From JAIOZK01 sp964468645 (GTDB taxonomy: Bacteria; Bacteroidota; Bacteroidia; Bacteroidales; JAIOZK01), in NCBI GenBank assembly GCA_964468645.1, contig CAYXUU010000003.1, positions 124,001-188,000 of the forward strand: 64,000 bases of DNA. The letters are read 5' to 3'. The position numbers and the translations under genes are program-made. Below, in pieces: positions 43,864-55,000 of this stretch. Each line of letters opens with the position of its first letter. Position 1 is the first letter of the stretch. Below the pieces are notes generated by a model. That model saw only the letters and a list, made by a program, of their open reading frames with translations, searched no databases and was not told the origin of the DNA.

Positions 43864-43915
43864 AAAAAGGTTATCTGAGAGAACTTGAAGAAGTTTCTGG
43901 ATGATAGCCTTTTTT
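43864..43915 (+). terminator. Rho-independent terminator after the M28 peptidase gene
   Basis: AAAAAGGTTATC (43864-43875) pairs with GATAGCCTTTTT (ending at 43915) with one G-T-type mismatch. An inner AGAACT/AGTTTCT helix extends the stem, and a run of T bases forms the tail. Confidence 0.65.
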
Positions 43916-43925
43916 GATTGGTAAT

Positions 43926-43957
43926 TTTGCATTGATCCCGATATTTTATTATCTTTG
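43926..43957 (+). promoter_or_regulatory. Complete Bacteroidota promoter for the lipoprotein gene
   Basis: TTTG at 43926-43929, a 20-base spacer, then TATCTTTG at 43950-43957 match the -33/-7 consensus. Transcription would start near 43963, which excludes ATG 43960 and supports ATG 43981 as the start. Confidence 0.7.
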
Positions 43958-43980
43958 ATATGTATCAAAAACTTATCCAA

Positions 43981-44829
43981 ATGAAATCAACAAACAAATC
44001 AACAAACACCTTATGGCTATTAATAGTTGCTATATTTATCGTTACTATCATTGGATGCAAAAATGATAATGATGACGATATTCTTCCTGATCCACCTCCG
44101 TTGCCACCAATAACATCACTTGCTATCGACTTTCAAGAAATTGGTAACCCTGATGATACCCTATCGGCAAGGGATATTAATACCTATATCAACTGGGGGC
44201 GGGCATATTTTGATGTTGCTGCATGGAACCTGGTTGTATCAAGTATTATTCTTGTTCCTGTGGCCTCTTATGCTATCGCATTAAACCAGACCCCGGTTTA
44301 TAATCCTGTCAACGGTGAATGGATCTGGGCCTATGAATTCACCTCGAATAATATTACTTATTCAGCTAAACTTAAAGGTTACTATGATGGGAATGATTCG
44401 GTTGCCTGGGAAATGAGGATCACCCAACAGGGTGGATTTGTGGATTTTCTCTGGTATTATGGTAAAATGCATATTGCCGGGAACCAGATTGACTATGTTT
44501 ACTGGGAACTCGTCAACAACCCTGTGGATAACATACCTTTTTTAAGAATCGACTGGAACCGATTGGGTAGCGGTGCAACCGAATGGTACACTACCAAATA
44601 TACCATAATCGATCCGGATAACCCCTCACATTTGGATTGGATATCATATATGGTGTCACCATCCGAGTTTTTCAGGGTTTTCACACTTTTTGATGTAAGT
44701 GAGTGGATGCAGGCGCAAATTGAATTCTATGTTAATACCCATGAAGGGAAAATTAAGGATCCGTGGTTCTTTGGGGATGAGGAATGGCATTGCTGGGATA
44801 CGAATCTGATGGATGTTATTTGTCCGTAG
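43981..44829 (+). CDS. Lipoprotein of unknown function
   Basis: 282 residues from ATG 43981 (MKSTNKSTN). The lipobox is TIIGC, followed by an Asp-rich stretch (KNDNDDDILPDPPPLPP), a usual surface-export-type context in Bacteroidota lipoproteins. The mature domain is beta-rich with many Trp and Tyr (INWGRAYFDVAAWNL, WIWAYEFTSNN, WYYGKMHIAGNQIDY). It ends with a Cys-containing tail (WHCWDTNLMDVICP). No family is recognised. It has its own promoter and a strong stem-loop just after it, so it is probably monocistronic. Confidence 0.75.
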   Translation: MKSTNKSTNTLWLLIVAIFIVTIIGCKNDNDDDILPDPPPLPPITSLAIDFQEIGNPDDTLSARDINTYINWGRAYFDVAAWNLVVSSIILVPVASYAIALNQTPVYNPVNGEWIWAYEFTSNNITYSAKLKGYYDGNDSVAWEMRITQQGGFVDFLWYYGKMHIAGNQIDYVYWELVNNPVDNIPFLRIDWNRLGSGATEWYTTKYTIIDPDNPSHLDWISYMVSPSEFFRVFTLFDVSEWMQAQIEFYVNTHEGKIKDPWFFGDEEWHCWDTNLMDVICP

Positions 44830-44840
44830 GACAACTTCAA

Positions 44841-44911
44841 GGCAAAAGGACAAAGTAAAAAGGCAGAAGTGGGCATTGCATACTTTTGCCTTTTTACTTT
44901 GTCATTTTGCC
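44841..44911. terminator. Long near-perfect stem-loop between lipoprotein and beta-helix genes
   Basis: The left arm 44841-44865 (GGCAAAAGGACAAAG, then TAAAAAGGCA) pairs with 44887-44911 with one mismatch in about 24 bp, around a 21-base loop. It begins 11 bases after the stop codon. It probably terminates the lipoprotein transcript, but its right arm contains the -33 box of the next promoter. Confidence 0.6.
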
Positions 44912-44937
44912 CTGAATATCCTTTTTCTTTATATTTG
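44906..44937 (+). promoter_or_regulatory. Complete Bacteroidota promoter for the giant beta-helix gene
   Basis: TTTG at 44906-44909, a 20-base spacer and TATATTTG at 44930-44937. Transcription would begin near 44943, which supports the ATG at 44956 and excludes the longer frame from 44869. Confidence 0.7.
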
Positions 44938-44955
44938 TTAAAATCATTCCTCACC

Positions 44956-47900
44956 ATGAAATCATTTGTAGCTTATTTTATTACCGGTGTTTTATTATTA
45001 TTTTCTTTAAATTCATTCGCTGACACCCACATTGCATCCGGCAATGTAAGCGGAACATGGACACTGGCCAACAGCCCATATATTATCGATGGGCATATAA
45101 CAATACAAACAACAGATTCATTAATTATAGAACCAGGTGTGGAAGTGATCTTTTCGGGGCATTATAAGTTCAATATAGGAGGCAGATTACTGGCTATTGG
45201 AACTGTAACAGACTCAATTACATTTACATCCTCCGATACAAGTGGATACTTTAATAATACCCATACCGGTTGGCACAGCCTGGGTTTCATAAGTAATAAT
45301 ACCAATGGGCAGGACAGTTCAAAGCTTATTTACTGTATTATTGAATTTGGCAAAGCAGGAACAGGACCAACAGCAGCAGATTCGATGGGTGGTGGTATAT
45401 ATTGTGAGTATTCTTCAGATCTGCTAATTAAAAACAGTTCAATTCAAAACAATTATGCCTATTATCATGGTGGGGGCATATATTGCCTGCATTCAAATAT
45501 CAGGATAGAAAACACCATTATAGAAGAAAACACAGCCGGTTATTATTATTACAGCAGTCCGTGGAATTTCATCATTGGTCGTGGTGGAGGATTATATGCA
45601 TTCGAGTCTGATCCGCAACTGGTGAATGATACCTTCCGGCAAAACATTTCACATCATAATGGTGGAGGTCTTTGCTTTAACAGCAACTCAGATCCGTTGA
45701 TCTCGAATGTTGGTATCTATTCCAATATCTGCGAATATGCCAACGGTGGAGGAATTGCATGTATGGGAAACTCAAATGCCACCATTCAGCATGTTGATAT
45801 CAGGTATAACATTGCAGACCGGCAGGGTATTACAACAACCCTGGGTGGTAGTGGGGGTGGTATTTTTCTTAGTGGCTCAGATCCTATTATTACAGATGTA
45901 ACAATTCATGAAAACAGAACCACCAAAACCGGAGGTGGGATAGGATGTGAAGAGGATTCTGATCCGGTGATCACCGATGTTACAATACGTGCCAACAAAG
46001 CCACCGACGGAGGAGGAATTTACAGTTATGGCGCATCTGTCAGCCTAACCCTGGTTGATGTTACCATTACTGCCGACAGCTCTGAAAATATGGGCGGAGG
46101 AATTGATATGGCGCTGGGTGCACTGTATCTGACCAATGTACTTGTAGATAGCAACTATTGTGTCCGGTGGGGTGGAGGAATGGCAATCAGCAATTTGAGT
46201 GATGTAAGCTTTGACAATGTCACCATCACCAGAAATTATGCCGATGAAAATGGCGGTGGTTTACATGCCGGTATTGACAGCCCGCTAGAGATCAGTGATG
46301 TTACAATAACACACAATTATGCGGATGACCTGGGCGGAGGATTATACATCAACGGTTCAACTGGCAGCTTTACTGATTTAATCATCACCGATAATACAGG
46401 GGATTTCAGAGGAGGTGGGGTATATGTATCCAATGGTCACCCGAAGATATCCCACACCATCATCGGGAACAATAACACAGGCAGTGCCACCTATGCCCGG
46501 GGTGGTGGGGTTTATTGCTATATGGGTTCGGTTGATCTGACCAATGTTACCATCAGCGAAAATTCGTCGGTCTCAGGTGGAGGTATCGCCCATGATTTTG
46601 ATTCCCATACCACCCTTAAGAATTGTATTTCATGGAATAACACGCCTGAGGAAATACTATTCCAATCTGCAGATGACTCCCTGACAGCTTCCTATTCAGA
46701 TATCGAAGGAGGCCTTCCGGGCATTGACACCAGCAGCGTTGGTCATGTGGTATGGGGGGCTGGCAATATCAATTCAGATCCCTTGTTTTTAAATCCTTCT
46801 GTTAATGATTTTGAATTAACCTGGACTAATTACCCTACCAATGATGCTACAAAATCGCCCTGTATTGATACCGGTGATCCCTCTTCCCCACTTGACCCGG
46901 ACGGATCAAGTGCCGATATGGGTGCCCTGTATTATTATCACGGCAATCATCAGAAAGGCATTGTGAGTGGCACATGGTACCTGGCCAACAGTCCGTATAT
47001 CATCACCGGCGACCTGAGCCTCCTGGCAGGCTATGAGTTGTATATCGAAGCTGGTGTTGAAGTTATCTTCATGGGGCACTATGCTTTTAATGTCTATGGC
47101 CGCCTGATGGCAGATGGCAGTGAATCAAACAGGATTTCTTTTTCTCCGTTTATTGACACAGTGGGCTGGCATGGCATACGGTTTTACAACACCACTACAA
47201 ACACCCAGGACAGCTCATATTTGCGTTATTGTAATTTCGAATATGGAAAAGCAGTTGGTTCCAGCGCAACAGAAGAGATCGGCGGAGCCGTATATTGTTT
47301 CCATTCTTCTGATGTTGAAATATCCCATTGCCTGTTTACCAACAATTATGCTGAACGAAATGGAGGGGGCATCGGATGTATCTGTTCCAGCATTAAAATT
47401 GATAATGTAACTGTTAGCAAGAATACGGCAGTACTGCATGGAGGTGCGATTTATGTCAGTGATTCCAATGTGGTGGTAAACAATTCTATCTTCTGGGGCA
47501 ATACAGCCCCCGAAGAAATTTATACCGCTTATGGCGGAACCCTAACTGCTAATTATTCCAATATAGATTTTACATCCCGCTCAATATGGCCCGGAACAGG
47601 CAATATCAATGCAGATCCATTGTTTGTTGATTATGCCAGTAACAATTTCAACCTGTCATGGGATAACTACCCGCTGAATGATGCCACAAAATCACCCTGT
47701 ATTGACTCAGGGGATCCTTCAACACCAAATGATCCTGACGGTTCTGCAGCAGATATGGGCGCCCTTTATTTCAATCATTACGGTACAAATGTACCTTCCG
47801 GAAGTATCAGTGGTACCTGGACAAGTGTAGGAAATCCCTACCTGATCACCGATAATATTTCGATTAATAGTGGTAATGAACTAACCATATCTCAGGGTGT

Positions 47901-50493
47901 TGAGGTGTATTTTATGGGATTGTATTATTTTGTTGTAAGAGGCAGGCTTGTTGCACAGGGTAGTCCGTCAGACTCTATACTGATCACTGCCATTGATACA
48001 GCAACCGGATGGTTGGGCATGGAATTTATTAATACAGAAACTAACGGTCAGGATTCTTCACTGATGCAATATGTGATTTTCGAATACGGCAATTTTGATC
48101 CGGGGGCTGATAATGAGAACGGGGGAGGATTATCCTTTAACAATTCATCAGATTCCAGGGTTGATCATTGTCTTATACATTACAACCATGCTGAAAATGG
48201 AGGGGGTATTTATATTGATGAGTCCGACATCATTATTACCAACAGCACCATCGATGACAATAATGCAGATTACGATGGGGGTGGGATTTTTATGCGGTAT
48301 TCTGATATAATCATGAGCAATGTTATTCTAAGCAATAATACTTCCGGTTCACCGGGAGGTGGAATTTCCCTTCTGGGTTCTGATCCTATATTGACCGGGG
48401 TTACAATAACCGCCAATGATGCCGGCAATCTAGGAGGTGGTATGTACTGCTATTATAATTCCGATCCTTCTTTTACCAATGTAACTGTAAGTTATAATAC
48501 CTCCGGAACCAGCGGTGGTGGCATATACTGTGATGATCATTCCAACCCAACTTATGTATGTAATATTCAAATCAACAACAATGAAGCTGTCAGCTATGGA
48601 GGTGGTATTTATTGTAAGAATACCGACGACCACACCATCTATGATGTTAGCTTTTCTAATAATACAGCTAATTACGGTGGAGGGATCGCCTGTTATAGTA
48701 CTGATCCGACGTTAAGAAGCGTAGAATTGACAGATAATACAGCCAATATTAATGGAGGAGGACTCTACTGTTCAAATTATTGTTTCATTGATATTGCTCA
48801 ATCACAAATCCATTCCAATAATGCAACATATGATGGTGGTGGGGCATATTTTCTCACTTCCCATCCTGATATCGATACCACAACATTTATTGATAATACT
48901 GCAGGAAGAGGTGCAGGGGGAATTTATTTTAACGGGGCAAATGCAGCCTTAAACAAAGTCCAGATCAGTGATAATACTGCATCGGAAAAAGGAGGAGGAA
49001 TATATTGCTATAATTCTTCTACACTGGGTTTGGTTGATGTTTCTGTTTTTGAAAACATTGCTCTTGAAGGTGGTGGCATATACTGCGATCAATCCACATT
49101 GAATTTTTCTTCCGCAAACCGGTGTAACCTCTATTCAAACCGTGCTGGTTCCGGCAATGACCTTTATACAACCAACTTTTTTCTGGTCAATGTTACCGTA
49201 GATACTTTTACAGTAGTAACACCATATGATTACTTCGCCCATCCGATAGAAAGTTATACATTTAATATTCTCAATCATGTTGAAAGTCAGACAGCAGCCG
49301 ATTTATACGTTCATCCACTAAGCGGTTCAAACAGTAACAGCGGGCTGGATGCTGGTAATGCATTGAAAACAATCACAAAAGCATTGACTATTATACAGGC
49401 CGATGCAGCAAATCACCGTACGATTCATCTGGCAGGAGGTATGTATTCATACGGGTTTTCCGGTGAAACATACCCGCTAAATTGCCGGCGTTATGTTAGC
49501 CTCGATGGTACCGACACCGGTACCACCACTCTGAATGCACAGGATGACAATGGTGTTTTGTATTGTGATGTCGATACAAATTTTTCTGTCACTGATTTAA
49601 AAATACAAAATGGAAATGCAGGATATGGTGGAGGCATCTATTGTAAGGGAGGCTCTAATCCAAGCCTGGATAACCTGATTATTACAACCAATAATGCAAG
49701 TATGGATGGAGGGGGAATATTCCTTGAATATAACTGCAACCCTAAAATCACAAATACTTTTATACAATCTAACACAGCTACTTCTAACGGTGGGGGAATT
49801 GGCATCCAATCAGCTGATCCTGTAATGAAAAACATTGTCATTTATGATAATCATGCCGGTTCATCAGGTGGGGGTATGTATGTTGACATGAGCTTTGGTG
49901 CTTCAATATTCAATCTGACACTCAGTGGTAATACGGCTACCGGTAATGGCGATGGTATGTTTGTAAATATGGGTGGTTTCACCATGACTAACTGTATTGT
50001 CCGCGATTCCTATTATGATCCGATGGGAGGTTATGGAGGGCTAAATCCAACAGTAAATTATTCAAATATCCTGGGTGGGTTTGCCGGTACCAATAACATA
50101 GATACCGATCCATTGTTTGCAAATGGCCCCGGTGGTGATCTTCAACTTACCGGTGATTCACCCTGCATAGATACCGGTGATCCGGGAACTGATACTACCG
50201 GATTTCATTTTGATATTGCCGGCAATCCACGATTCCTTCAAGCAAACATTGATATGGGAGCTTTTGAATATGGAATATACTGGACAGGTGACATCAGTTC
50301 AGATTGGTTGCATGCCGGTAATTGGAGTAATGATCAGGTACCTGACTCCAGCAGCAGAATATCAATTTTATTACCTTATACTAATCCACCGGTATTAAAC
50401 GCCAATGCTAAATGTAAGAATCTATGGATGGAAGAAGGGGTTGAGGTTACCATACAAACAGGAGCTATACTGAAAATCAGAGATACAGAATAA
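44956..50493 (+). CDS. Giant right-handed beta-helix (POMP-like) surface protein, C-terminally short
   Basis: 1845 residues from ATG 44956, with a signal peptide ending NSFA. The body is dozens of beta-helix coils with the GGGI/GGAI and NNxA pattern of polymorphic outer membrane protein repeats (DGGGIYSYG, NGGGIGC, SGGGIYCDD). It falls in four blocks, three of which open with a repeated GxVSGTWxLxxSPYII strand (residues about 20, 670 and 950) and two of which are closed by an SPCIDTGDPSxPxDPDGSxADMGALY segment; a third SPCIDTGDPG appears near 1745. A PL-type segment DLYVHPLSGSNSNSG lies near 1450. The last 75 residues start a WTGDISSDWLHAGNWS module, and the gene stops there without a T9SS sorting domain. 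It was probably truncated at the 3' end. Confidence 0.85.
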   Translation: MKSFVAYFITGVLLLFSLNSFADTHIASGNVSGTWTLANSPYIIDGHITIQTTDSLIIEPGVEVIFSGHYKFNIGGRLLAIGTVTDSITFTSSDTSGYFNNTHTGWHSLGFISNNTNGQDSSKLIYCIIEFGKAGTGPTAADSMGGGIYCEYSSDLLIKNSSIQNNYAYYHGGGIYCLHSNIRIENTIIEENTAGYYYYSSPWNFIIGRGGGLYAFESDPQLVNDTFRQNISHHNGGGLCFNSNSDPLISNVGIYSNICEYANGGGIACMGNSNATIQHVDIRYNIADRQGITTTLGGSGGGIFLSGSDPIITDVTIHENRTTKTGGGIGCEEDSDPVITDVTIRANKATDGGGIYSYGASVSLTLVDVTITADSSENMGGGIDMALGALYLTNVLVDSNYCVRWGGGMAISNLSDVSFDNVTITRNYADENGGGLHAGIDSPLEISDVTITHNYADDLGGGLYINGSTGSFTDLIITDNTGDFRGGGVYVSNGHPKISHTIIGNNNTGSATYARGGGVYCYMGSVDLTNVTISENSSVSGGGIAHDFDSHTTLKNCISWNNTPEEILFQSADDSLTASYSDIEGGLPGIDTSSVGHVVWGAGNINSDPLFLNPSVNDFELTWTNYPTNDATKSPCIDTGDPSSPLDPDGSSADMGALYYYHGNHQKGIVSGTWYLANSPYIITGDLSLLAGYELYIEAGVEVIFMGHYAFNVYGRLMADGSESNRISFSPFIDTVGWHGIRFYNTTTNTQDSSYLRYCNFEYGKAVGSSATEEIGGAVYCFHSSDVEISHCLFTNNYAERNGGGIGCICSSIKIDNVTVSKNTAVLHGGAIYVSDSNVVVNNSIFWGNTAPEEIYTAYGGTLTANYSNIDFTSRSIWPGTGNINADPLFVDYASNNFNLSWDNYPLNDATKSPCIDSGDPSTPNDPDGSAADMGALYFNHYGTNVPSGSISGTWTSVGNPYLITDNISINSGNELTISQGVEVYFMGLYYFVVRGRLVAQGSPSDSILITAIDTATGWLGMEFINTETNGQDSSLMQYVIFEYGNFDPGADNENGGGLSFNNSSDSRVDHCLIHYNHAENGGGIYIDESDIIITNSTIDDNNADYDGGGIFMRYSDIIMSNVILSNNTSGSPGGGISLLGSDPILTGVTITANDAGNLGGGMYCYYNSDPSFTNVTVSYNTSGTSGGGIYCDDHSNPTYVCNIQINNNEAVSYGGGIYCKNTDDHTIYDVSFSNNTANYGGGIACYSTDPTLRSVELTDNTANINGGGLYCSNYCFIDIAQSQIHSNNATYDGGGAYFLTSHPDIDTTTFIDNTAGRGAGGIYFNGANAALNKVQISDNTASEKGGGIYCYNSSTLGLVDVSVFENIALEGGGIYCDQSTLNFSSANRCNLYSNRAGSGNDLYTTNFFLVNVTVDTFTVVTPYDYFAHPIESYTFNILNHVESQTAADLYVHPLSGSNSNSGLDAGNALKTITKALTIIQADAANHRTIHLAGGMYSYGFSGETYPLNCRRYVSLDGTDTGTTTLNAQDDNGVLYCDVDTNFSVTDLKIQNGNAGYGGGIYCKGGSNPSLDNLIITTNNASMDGGGIFLEYNCNPKITNTFIQSNTATSNGGGIGIQSADPVMKNIVIYDNHAGSSGGGMYVDMSFGASIFNLTLSGNTATGNGDGMFVNMGGFTMTNCIVRDSYYDPMGGYGGLNPTVNYSNILGGFAGTNNIDTDPLFANGPGGDLQLTGDSPCIDTGDPGTDTTGFHFDIAGNPRFLQANIDMGAFEYGIYWTGDISSDWLHAGNWSNDQVPDSSSRISILLPYTNPPVLNANAKCKNLWMEEGVEVTIQTGAILKIRDTE

Positions 50494-50521
50494 TTCATCA
50501 GTATTGCCAGCACCATACACC

Positions 50522-51496
50522 TTATAATTTCTGAATCAAATCTCGTATTTCATCCCAGCGCTTCTCATCCATCTTCGCGCCAATTACCTCAATGATATTT
50601 CCACCCAGTATAGATCCTATCATTCCGCATTTATCCAGCGGGTAATCGTTGGCCAGGCCAAATAGAAATCCGGCAGCATATAGATCGCCGGCGCCGGTGG
50701 TATCAAGGCTGTTTGCTTTTATGATGTCTGCTTCGTATTTACGATCACCCTGTTTTATCAACGAGCCCTTTGAGCCAACCTTTACAACTGCAATATCAAC
50801 CATCCCGGCAATTTCATCCAGCGCCTCTTCCGGGAATTTGCCTGTAAATGCCCGGGCTTCTGTTTCATTGGCAAAAAGGATATCAACATATTCCTTTACA
50901 ATCTTTTTAAGGAATTCAAGGTTTTCTTCAACAACATTATAGCTTGCCAGGTCGAGGGCCACTTTAAGGTTATTGGCCCTTGCAAGTTTCAGGGCCTGTT
51001 CTATCAGTGCATGATTTTGTACCAGGTATCCTTCAATATAAAAATAATCATGCCCGGAAAATTGTTCATTTTCCAGATCTTTTGCTGTCATTTCTACGGC
51101 AGCACCCAGGTAAGTGGCAAAGGTCCGTTCAGAATCACGGCTAACCAGTGCTACAGCCCTTCCTGATTCTGTTTCGCTGTAAAATATCCCGGGTGAAATT
51201 TTGTTATTTACAAGATCATCATAAAAAAAATCCCCCCATTCATCCCGGCCTATCTTACCAATAAAGGTGGTTTCCATCCCCAGCTTTGCAAGTCCGTGTA
51301 TAGTGTTGGCCGCCGACCCTCCTGATGCTTTTGATTTCTCAAGATGTTCTGTACCCTCAATAACCGATTTTGATTTTCTGGCATCGACGAGGGTCATACT
51401 ACCCTTGGGCAATTCAAACACCTCCAGATAATTGTCATGATCCAGCCTGGTCATAATATCAACTAATGCATTACCTATTCCTAATACTTTCTTCAT
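50522..51496 (-). CDS. PfkB-family carbohydrate/adenosine kinase
   Basis: 324 residues. The N-terminal PfkB signature lies around GGSAANTIHGLAKLG (59-73), and the C-terminal signature DTTGAGDLYAAGFLFG contains the catalytic Asp and the anion hole. The overall spacing and the GNALVDI start resemble the adenosine-kinase/ribokinase branch common in Bacteroidota. It phosphorylates a sugar or nucleoside with ATP in the cytoplasm; the precise substrate is uncertain. It is convergent with the beta-helix gene, with only 28 bp between them. A TATTTTTG promoter-like word lies on the minus strand at 51568-51575. Confidence 0.9.
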   Translation of the reverse strand: MKKVLGIGNALVDIMTRLDHDNYLEVFELPKGSMTLVDARKSKSVIEGTEHLEKSKASGGSAANTIHGLAKLGMETTFIGKIGRDEWGDFFYDDLVNNKISPGIFYSETESGRAVALVSRDSERTFATYLGAAVEMTAKDLENEQFSGHDYFYIEGYLVQNHALIEQALKLARANNLKVALDLASYNVVEENLEFLKKIVKEYVDILFANETEARAFTGKFPEEALDEIAGMVDIAVVKVGSKGSLIKQGDRKYEADIIKANSLDTTGAGDLYAAGFLFGLANDYPLDKCGMIGSILGGNIIEVIGAKMDEKRWDEIRDLIQKL

Positions 51497-51687
51497 ATTG
51501 ATCTTTTAAGGGTTGGGGTATAAATTTTTCAATTAACGGTTAAAACAGTTCCTAACTTTTAAGAGGGCAAAAATAGGAATTAAACAATCATTAATTATCT
51601 TTACATTACTCTTTCCTGATAAATAAATTGATATGATATCAGTAAATTAAAAATGACAGATCAAGGGGGTAGCTAGTTTAATAATAT

Positions 51688-52017
51688 TCATTTTGGCGGT
51701 AATGTTAAAACAAACTCCCTGGCATAATCCAACCAGTATTCAAACTCTTCATCATTTCTAAATCCATCTCCCTTTGCCATTATCCAGCCTTTCATTGGGC
51801 GTCCTGTAATGTCAAAAGGTTTTGAAAAGGGTAAACCCATGGCTTCATCAGCTTTGTTTTTGCTTAATCTTAAAATAAGATAATCTTTATGAACGCCACA
51901 TATCATATTCCCATTCATCATAAAACCAACTCCACCAAACATTTTCTTTTCAGTAATGCCAGGCCATGCTGATATTACTTTTTTGATCCTTGATTCAATT
52001 TCCTGGTTATAAGGCAT
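51688..52017 (-). CDS. TfoX N-terminal domain protein
   Basis: 109 residues, all TfoX-N: a helix (EIESRIKKVI), the strand motif KKMFGGVGFMMNGNMICGV, LILRLSKNKADEA and a C-terminal GWIMAKGDGF helix region. In proteobacteria the full-length relative controls competence; stand-alone N-domains are widespread and of unclear role. It begins 7 bp after the stop codon of the large adhesin gene, so it may be read from the same transcript, although functional linkage is not obvious. Confidence 0.9.
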   Translation of the reverse strand: MPYNQEIESRIKKVISAWPGITEKKMFGGVGFMMNGNMICGVHKDYLILRLSKNKADEAMGLPFSKPFDITGRPMKGWIMAKGDGFRNDEEFEYWLDYAREFVLTLPPK

Positions 52018-52024
52018 TTTATGT

Positions 52025-55000
52025 TTATTTTGAGATTACAAATTTTGTATTAACAACAAAGTCATCTCCTATTATGATCAGCGAATATAAACCCTGGTAT
52101 AGTATTGAAGTATCAAGTTTCCTGCTACATTCTTTCTCACTACAGGATATAATTTCCCCTGTGATCATCCTTCGTCCAATCATATCCGTTATCTCATAGT
52201 GTATGTTGCCGATGTATTCATATATTTCAACATTCAATTTGTCTTTCGCTGGATTTGGATAGATTATAATATCCGGAACATTGCCATATTCATCAATACC
52301 CGGATTACAAACAATCACATTCAACAATCTTTTTCCAAATCCTACACATCCTGATTTTGTAACTATTACCTCAACTTCCTGAAAGCCCAGGCCAAGGTCA
52401 CCGGGTAGAAATGTCCAGGTTTGTTCCATACTTCCATCCGGCCACAGATATGAATCCTTATCAGGTCCAGCATCCAGGGTTAAATAAATATTATTGCAAA
52501 CGATGGTATCAATACCCAGGTTTACTTCAGGCAGGGGAAACACTGTTACAATAGCTGTATCATAACTATAACAATCATTATCATTCAAATAATAATATAA
52601 TATTTCTGAACTATCAAGCGGTGCCATTGTCGGAACGAAATAATAAATCCCTTCCCACAGGTTTACCCCTGGCCCGCTAAATTCACCGGGTCCCGGGTAA
52701 GCTTCCAATCTGACACTATCATCGTTTGAACAAAATACAGGTTGCAGGTTAAGTATTTCCGCCGGTGTTACCTGCATTACATCGATCCTGACAGAGTCAA
52801 ATCCCATACAACCGTGAATGTCAGTAACATCTACATAATATTTTGTAACTTCGGAAGGGCATACCTGAATAGTTTGTGTGGTATCTCCGGTACTCCAGTA
52901 AAACTCAACACCATTATATGCTGTGAGTTCGATACAATCATACCTGCAGATAACGGTATCATTTCTCAAATCAGGATCAGGATCAGTGTAAACATCAACA
53001 AAAACGCTGTCATATGCCGGGCAGTCATACTGATTGTTAACTTCAACATAATACATTTTCGGATCCTCAGGGCATACTGTAATATCCGATGTATCCTGTC
53101 CGGTACTCCAAAGATAACTTGTGCCTCCACTGGCTGAAAGGTCAATACAGCCCTCCAAACAAACTCCTGTATCAGGTGTAATAATTATGTCAGCATGGGG
53201 ATTTACAGTGACAATGGCGCTATCACGGCTGAAACAACCGATACTATCAAACACGGTAACATAATACCTGGTTGTGGTATCAGGACAAACCTCAATGGAT
53301 GATGTTGTATCCCCATGATCCCACAGATATTTTGCACCTCCGGAAGCTTCAAGTGTTGTACAATTCCCTTCGCAGATCATAGTGTCAGGGCCAACATGCG
53401 GAACCGGTGGTTCCTGGATGCTTACAAGCAAACTATCAACACCAGCACAATCATTATCATTAATCGTTAGCACATAATACATTGTTGCGGTATCCGGGCA
53501 TACTATTATTGTAGGTACGGTGTCGCCGGTACTCCACATGATGGTTTGAGTTGAATCAACATGAAGTTCAACGCAATCTCCCTCACATATCGTTGTATCA
53601 TTACCGGAATTGATGGTGGGATCGGGAGACCTGATGATATTGACGGTTACACTATCTTCCGCTGAACAATCATATTCGTTGAAAACTGAAACAAAATATG
53701 TTGTTGTATCATTGGGACTGACAACAATCGATTGGCTTGTGTCGCCGGTACTCCATTGGTAGGAAACGCCACCTGAAGCGGTAAGAATTACAGGAACCCC
53801 CCTGCAGGTTGAAGTATCATTTCCGGCTTCGGGTACTGGCAGCGGATAAACAAAAACCTCCACCGTATCTGAATCAAAACATCCGTTTTCACCAAAAGTG
53901 GTAACAGAATACACGGTACTGTCAACCGGGCACACGGTGATGCTGGCTGTTGTATCCCCTGTACTCCATATATACGATATCCCTCCTGAGGCCGTCAGGA
54001 TAACACAATCATCAAGACATATGGCAGTATCATTTCCGGCATGTGCGATGGGTGAAGGAACTACATTCACCGTAACACTATCTTCGGAAAAGCAATCGAA
54101 CTCATTAAAAATGGTAACTTCATAGGTTGTTGTATCAAGTGGGCAAACCGTAATTGTATCAGTTGTATCACCGGTGCTCCATTCATAGTGATCTCCTCCG
54201 GTAGCTATAAGTGTAGCACAGGTTCCCGAACAGATGGTTGTATCATTACCCGCATCCCCTGCAGGTGGATAAGAGATAGTGACCGTAGCACTATCGGAGG
54301 AAGGACAACCTACTAAATTATACACCTCAACAGAGTACATTGTCGTTGTATCAGGGCACACATATATCGTTTGTGTTGTATCTCCGGTATTCCATTCCCA
54401 CGAAATACCTTCACCGGCAATAAGGGTAACACACTCACCTTGGCATATGGTTGTGTCGGGCCCGCAGGTAGTCTGGCAATTACAGTATCCTTCAGGGGGT
54501 ATCACCCCCTGTATGGCACATAGCCTGTCCCTAAAATATTCTTTAAGATCGCCAGGAGGAATGATTTCGACGTAATCCATGGCAATATTCCAGTCATGCT
54601 GAAACTGTGTTTGCTCCGCAATACTTACATAATAATCAGCATTCACTGAGTCCGGTACTCTTACATATCCGTCCCACTCAAGGTTAATAAGGGTAGTATT
54701 GGTGCCCATTCCATTAAAGGTGTTGTTGGTGCCCCCCACAATGATGATAGTATCTATGGCAACATCAGCTTCAATGAGCAATGTAGTAGCATAATATCGA
54801 AGATCGGTACGCAGGGTACCATCGAAGGTAATTATCAGGTCAGTATAAATCAGCTGGTCATTCACAGTTATAGCATCATTGACCATAAGGTATTCCAGGA
54901 TCTCTTCCTCTGTAGTTAACCAGATGTTATCCGCTCCGTCTTTTCCATAAAAGTCCTCGATATAATTCATATATGCCCTGAAGGTGGGAAACGAATAACC

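Noticed and set aside
43960..43980. Seven-residue extension of the lipoprotein at 43981
   Set aside because: A consensus promoter with TATCTTTG at 43950-43957 would start transcription after 43960, so the ATG at 43960 could not be on the mRNA.
44869..44955. 29-residue N-terminal extension of the giant beta-helix protein
   Set aside because: It would place the coding start inside the stem-loop and upstream of the mapped-by-motif promoter; Met at 44956 begins a good signal peptide.
45000..50493. Beta-helix giant as a pectate lyase or other polysaccharide lyase
   Set aside because: The repeats are of the GGGI polymorphic-membrane-protein type, and no catalytic Asp/Arg/Lys cluster of a lyase was recognised.
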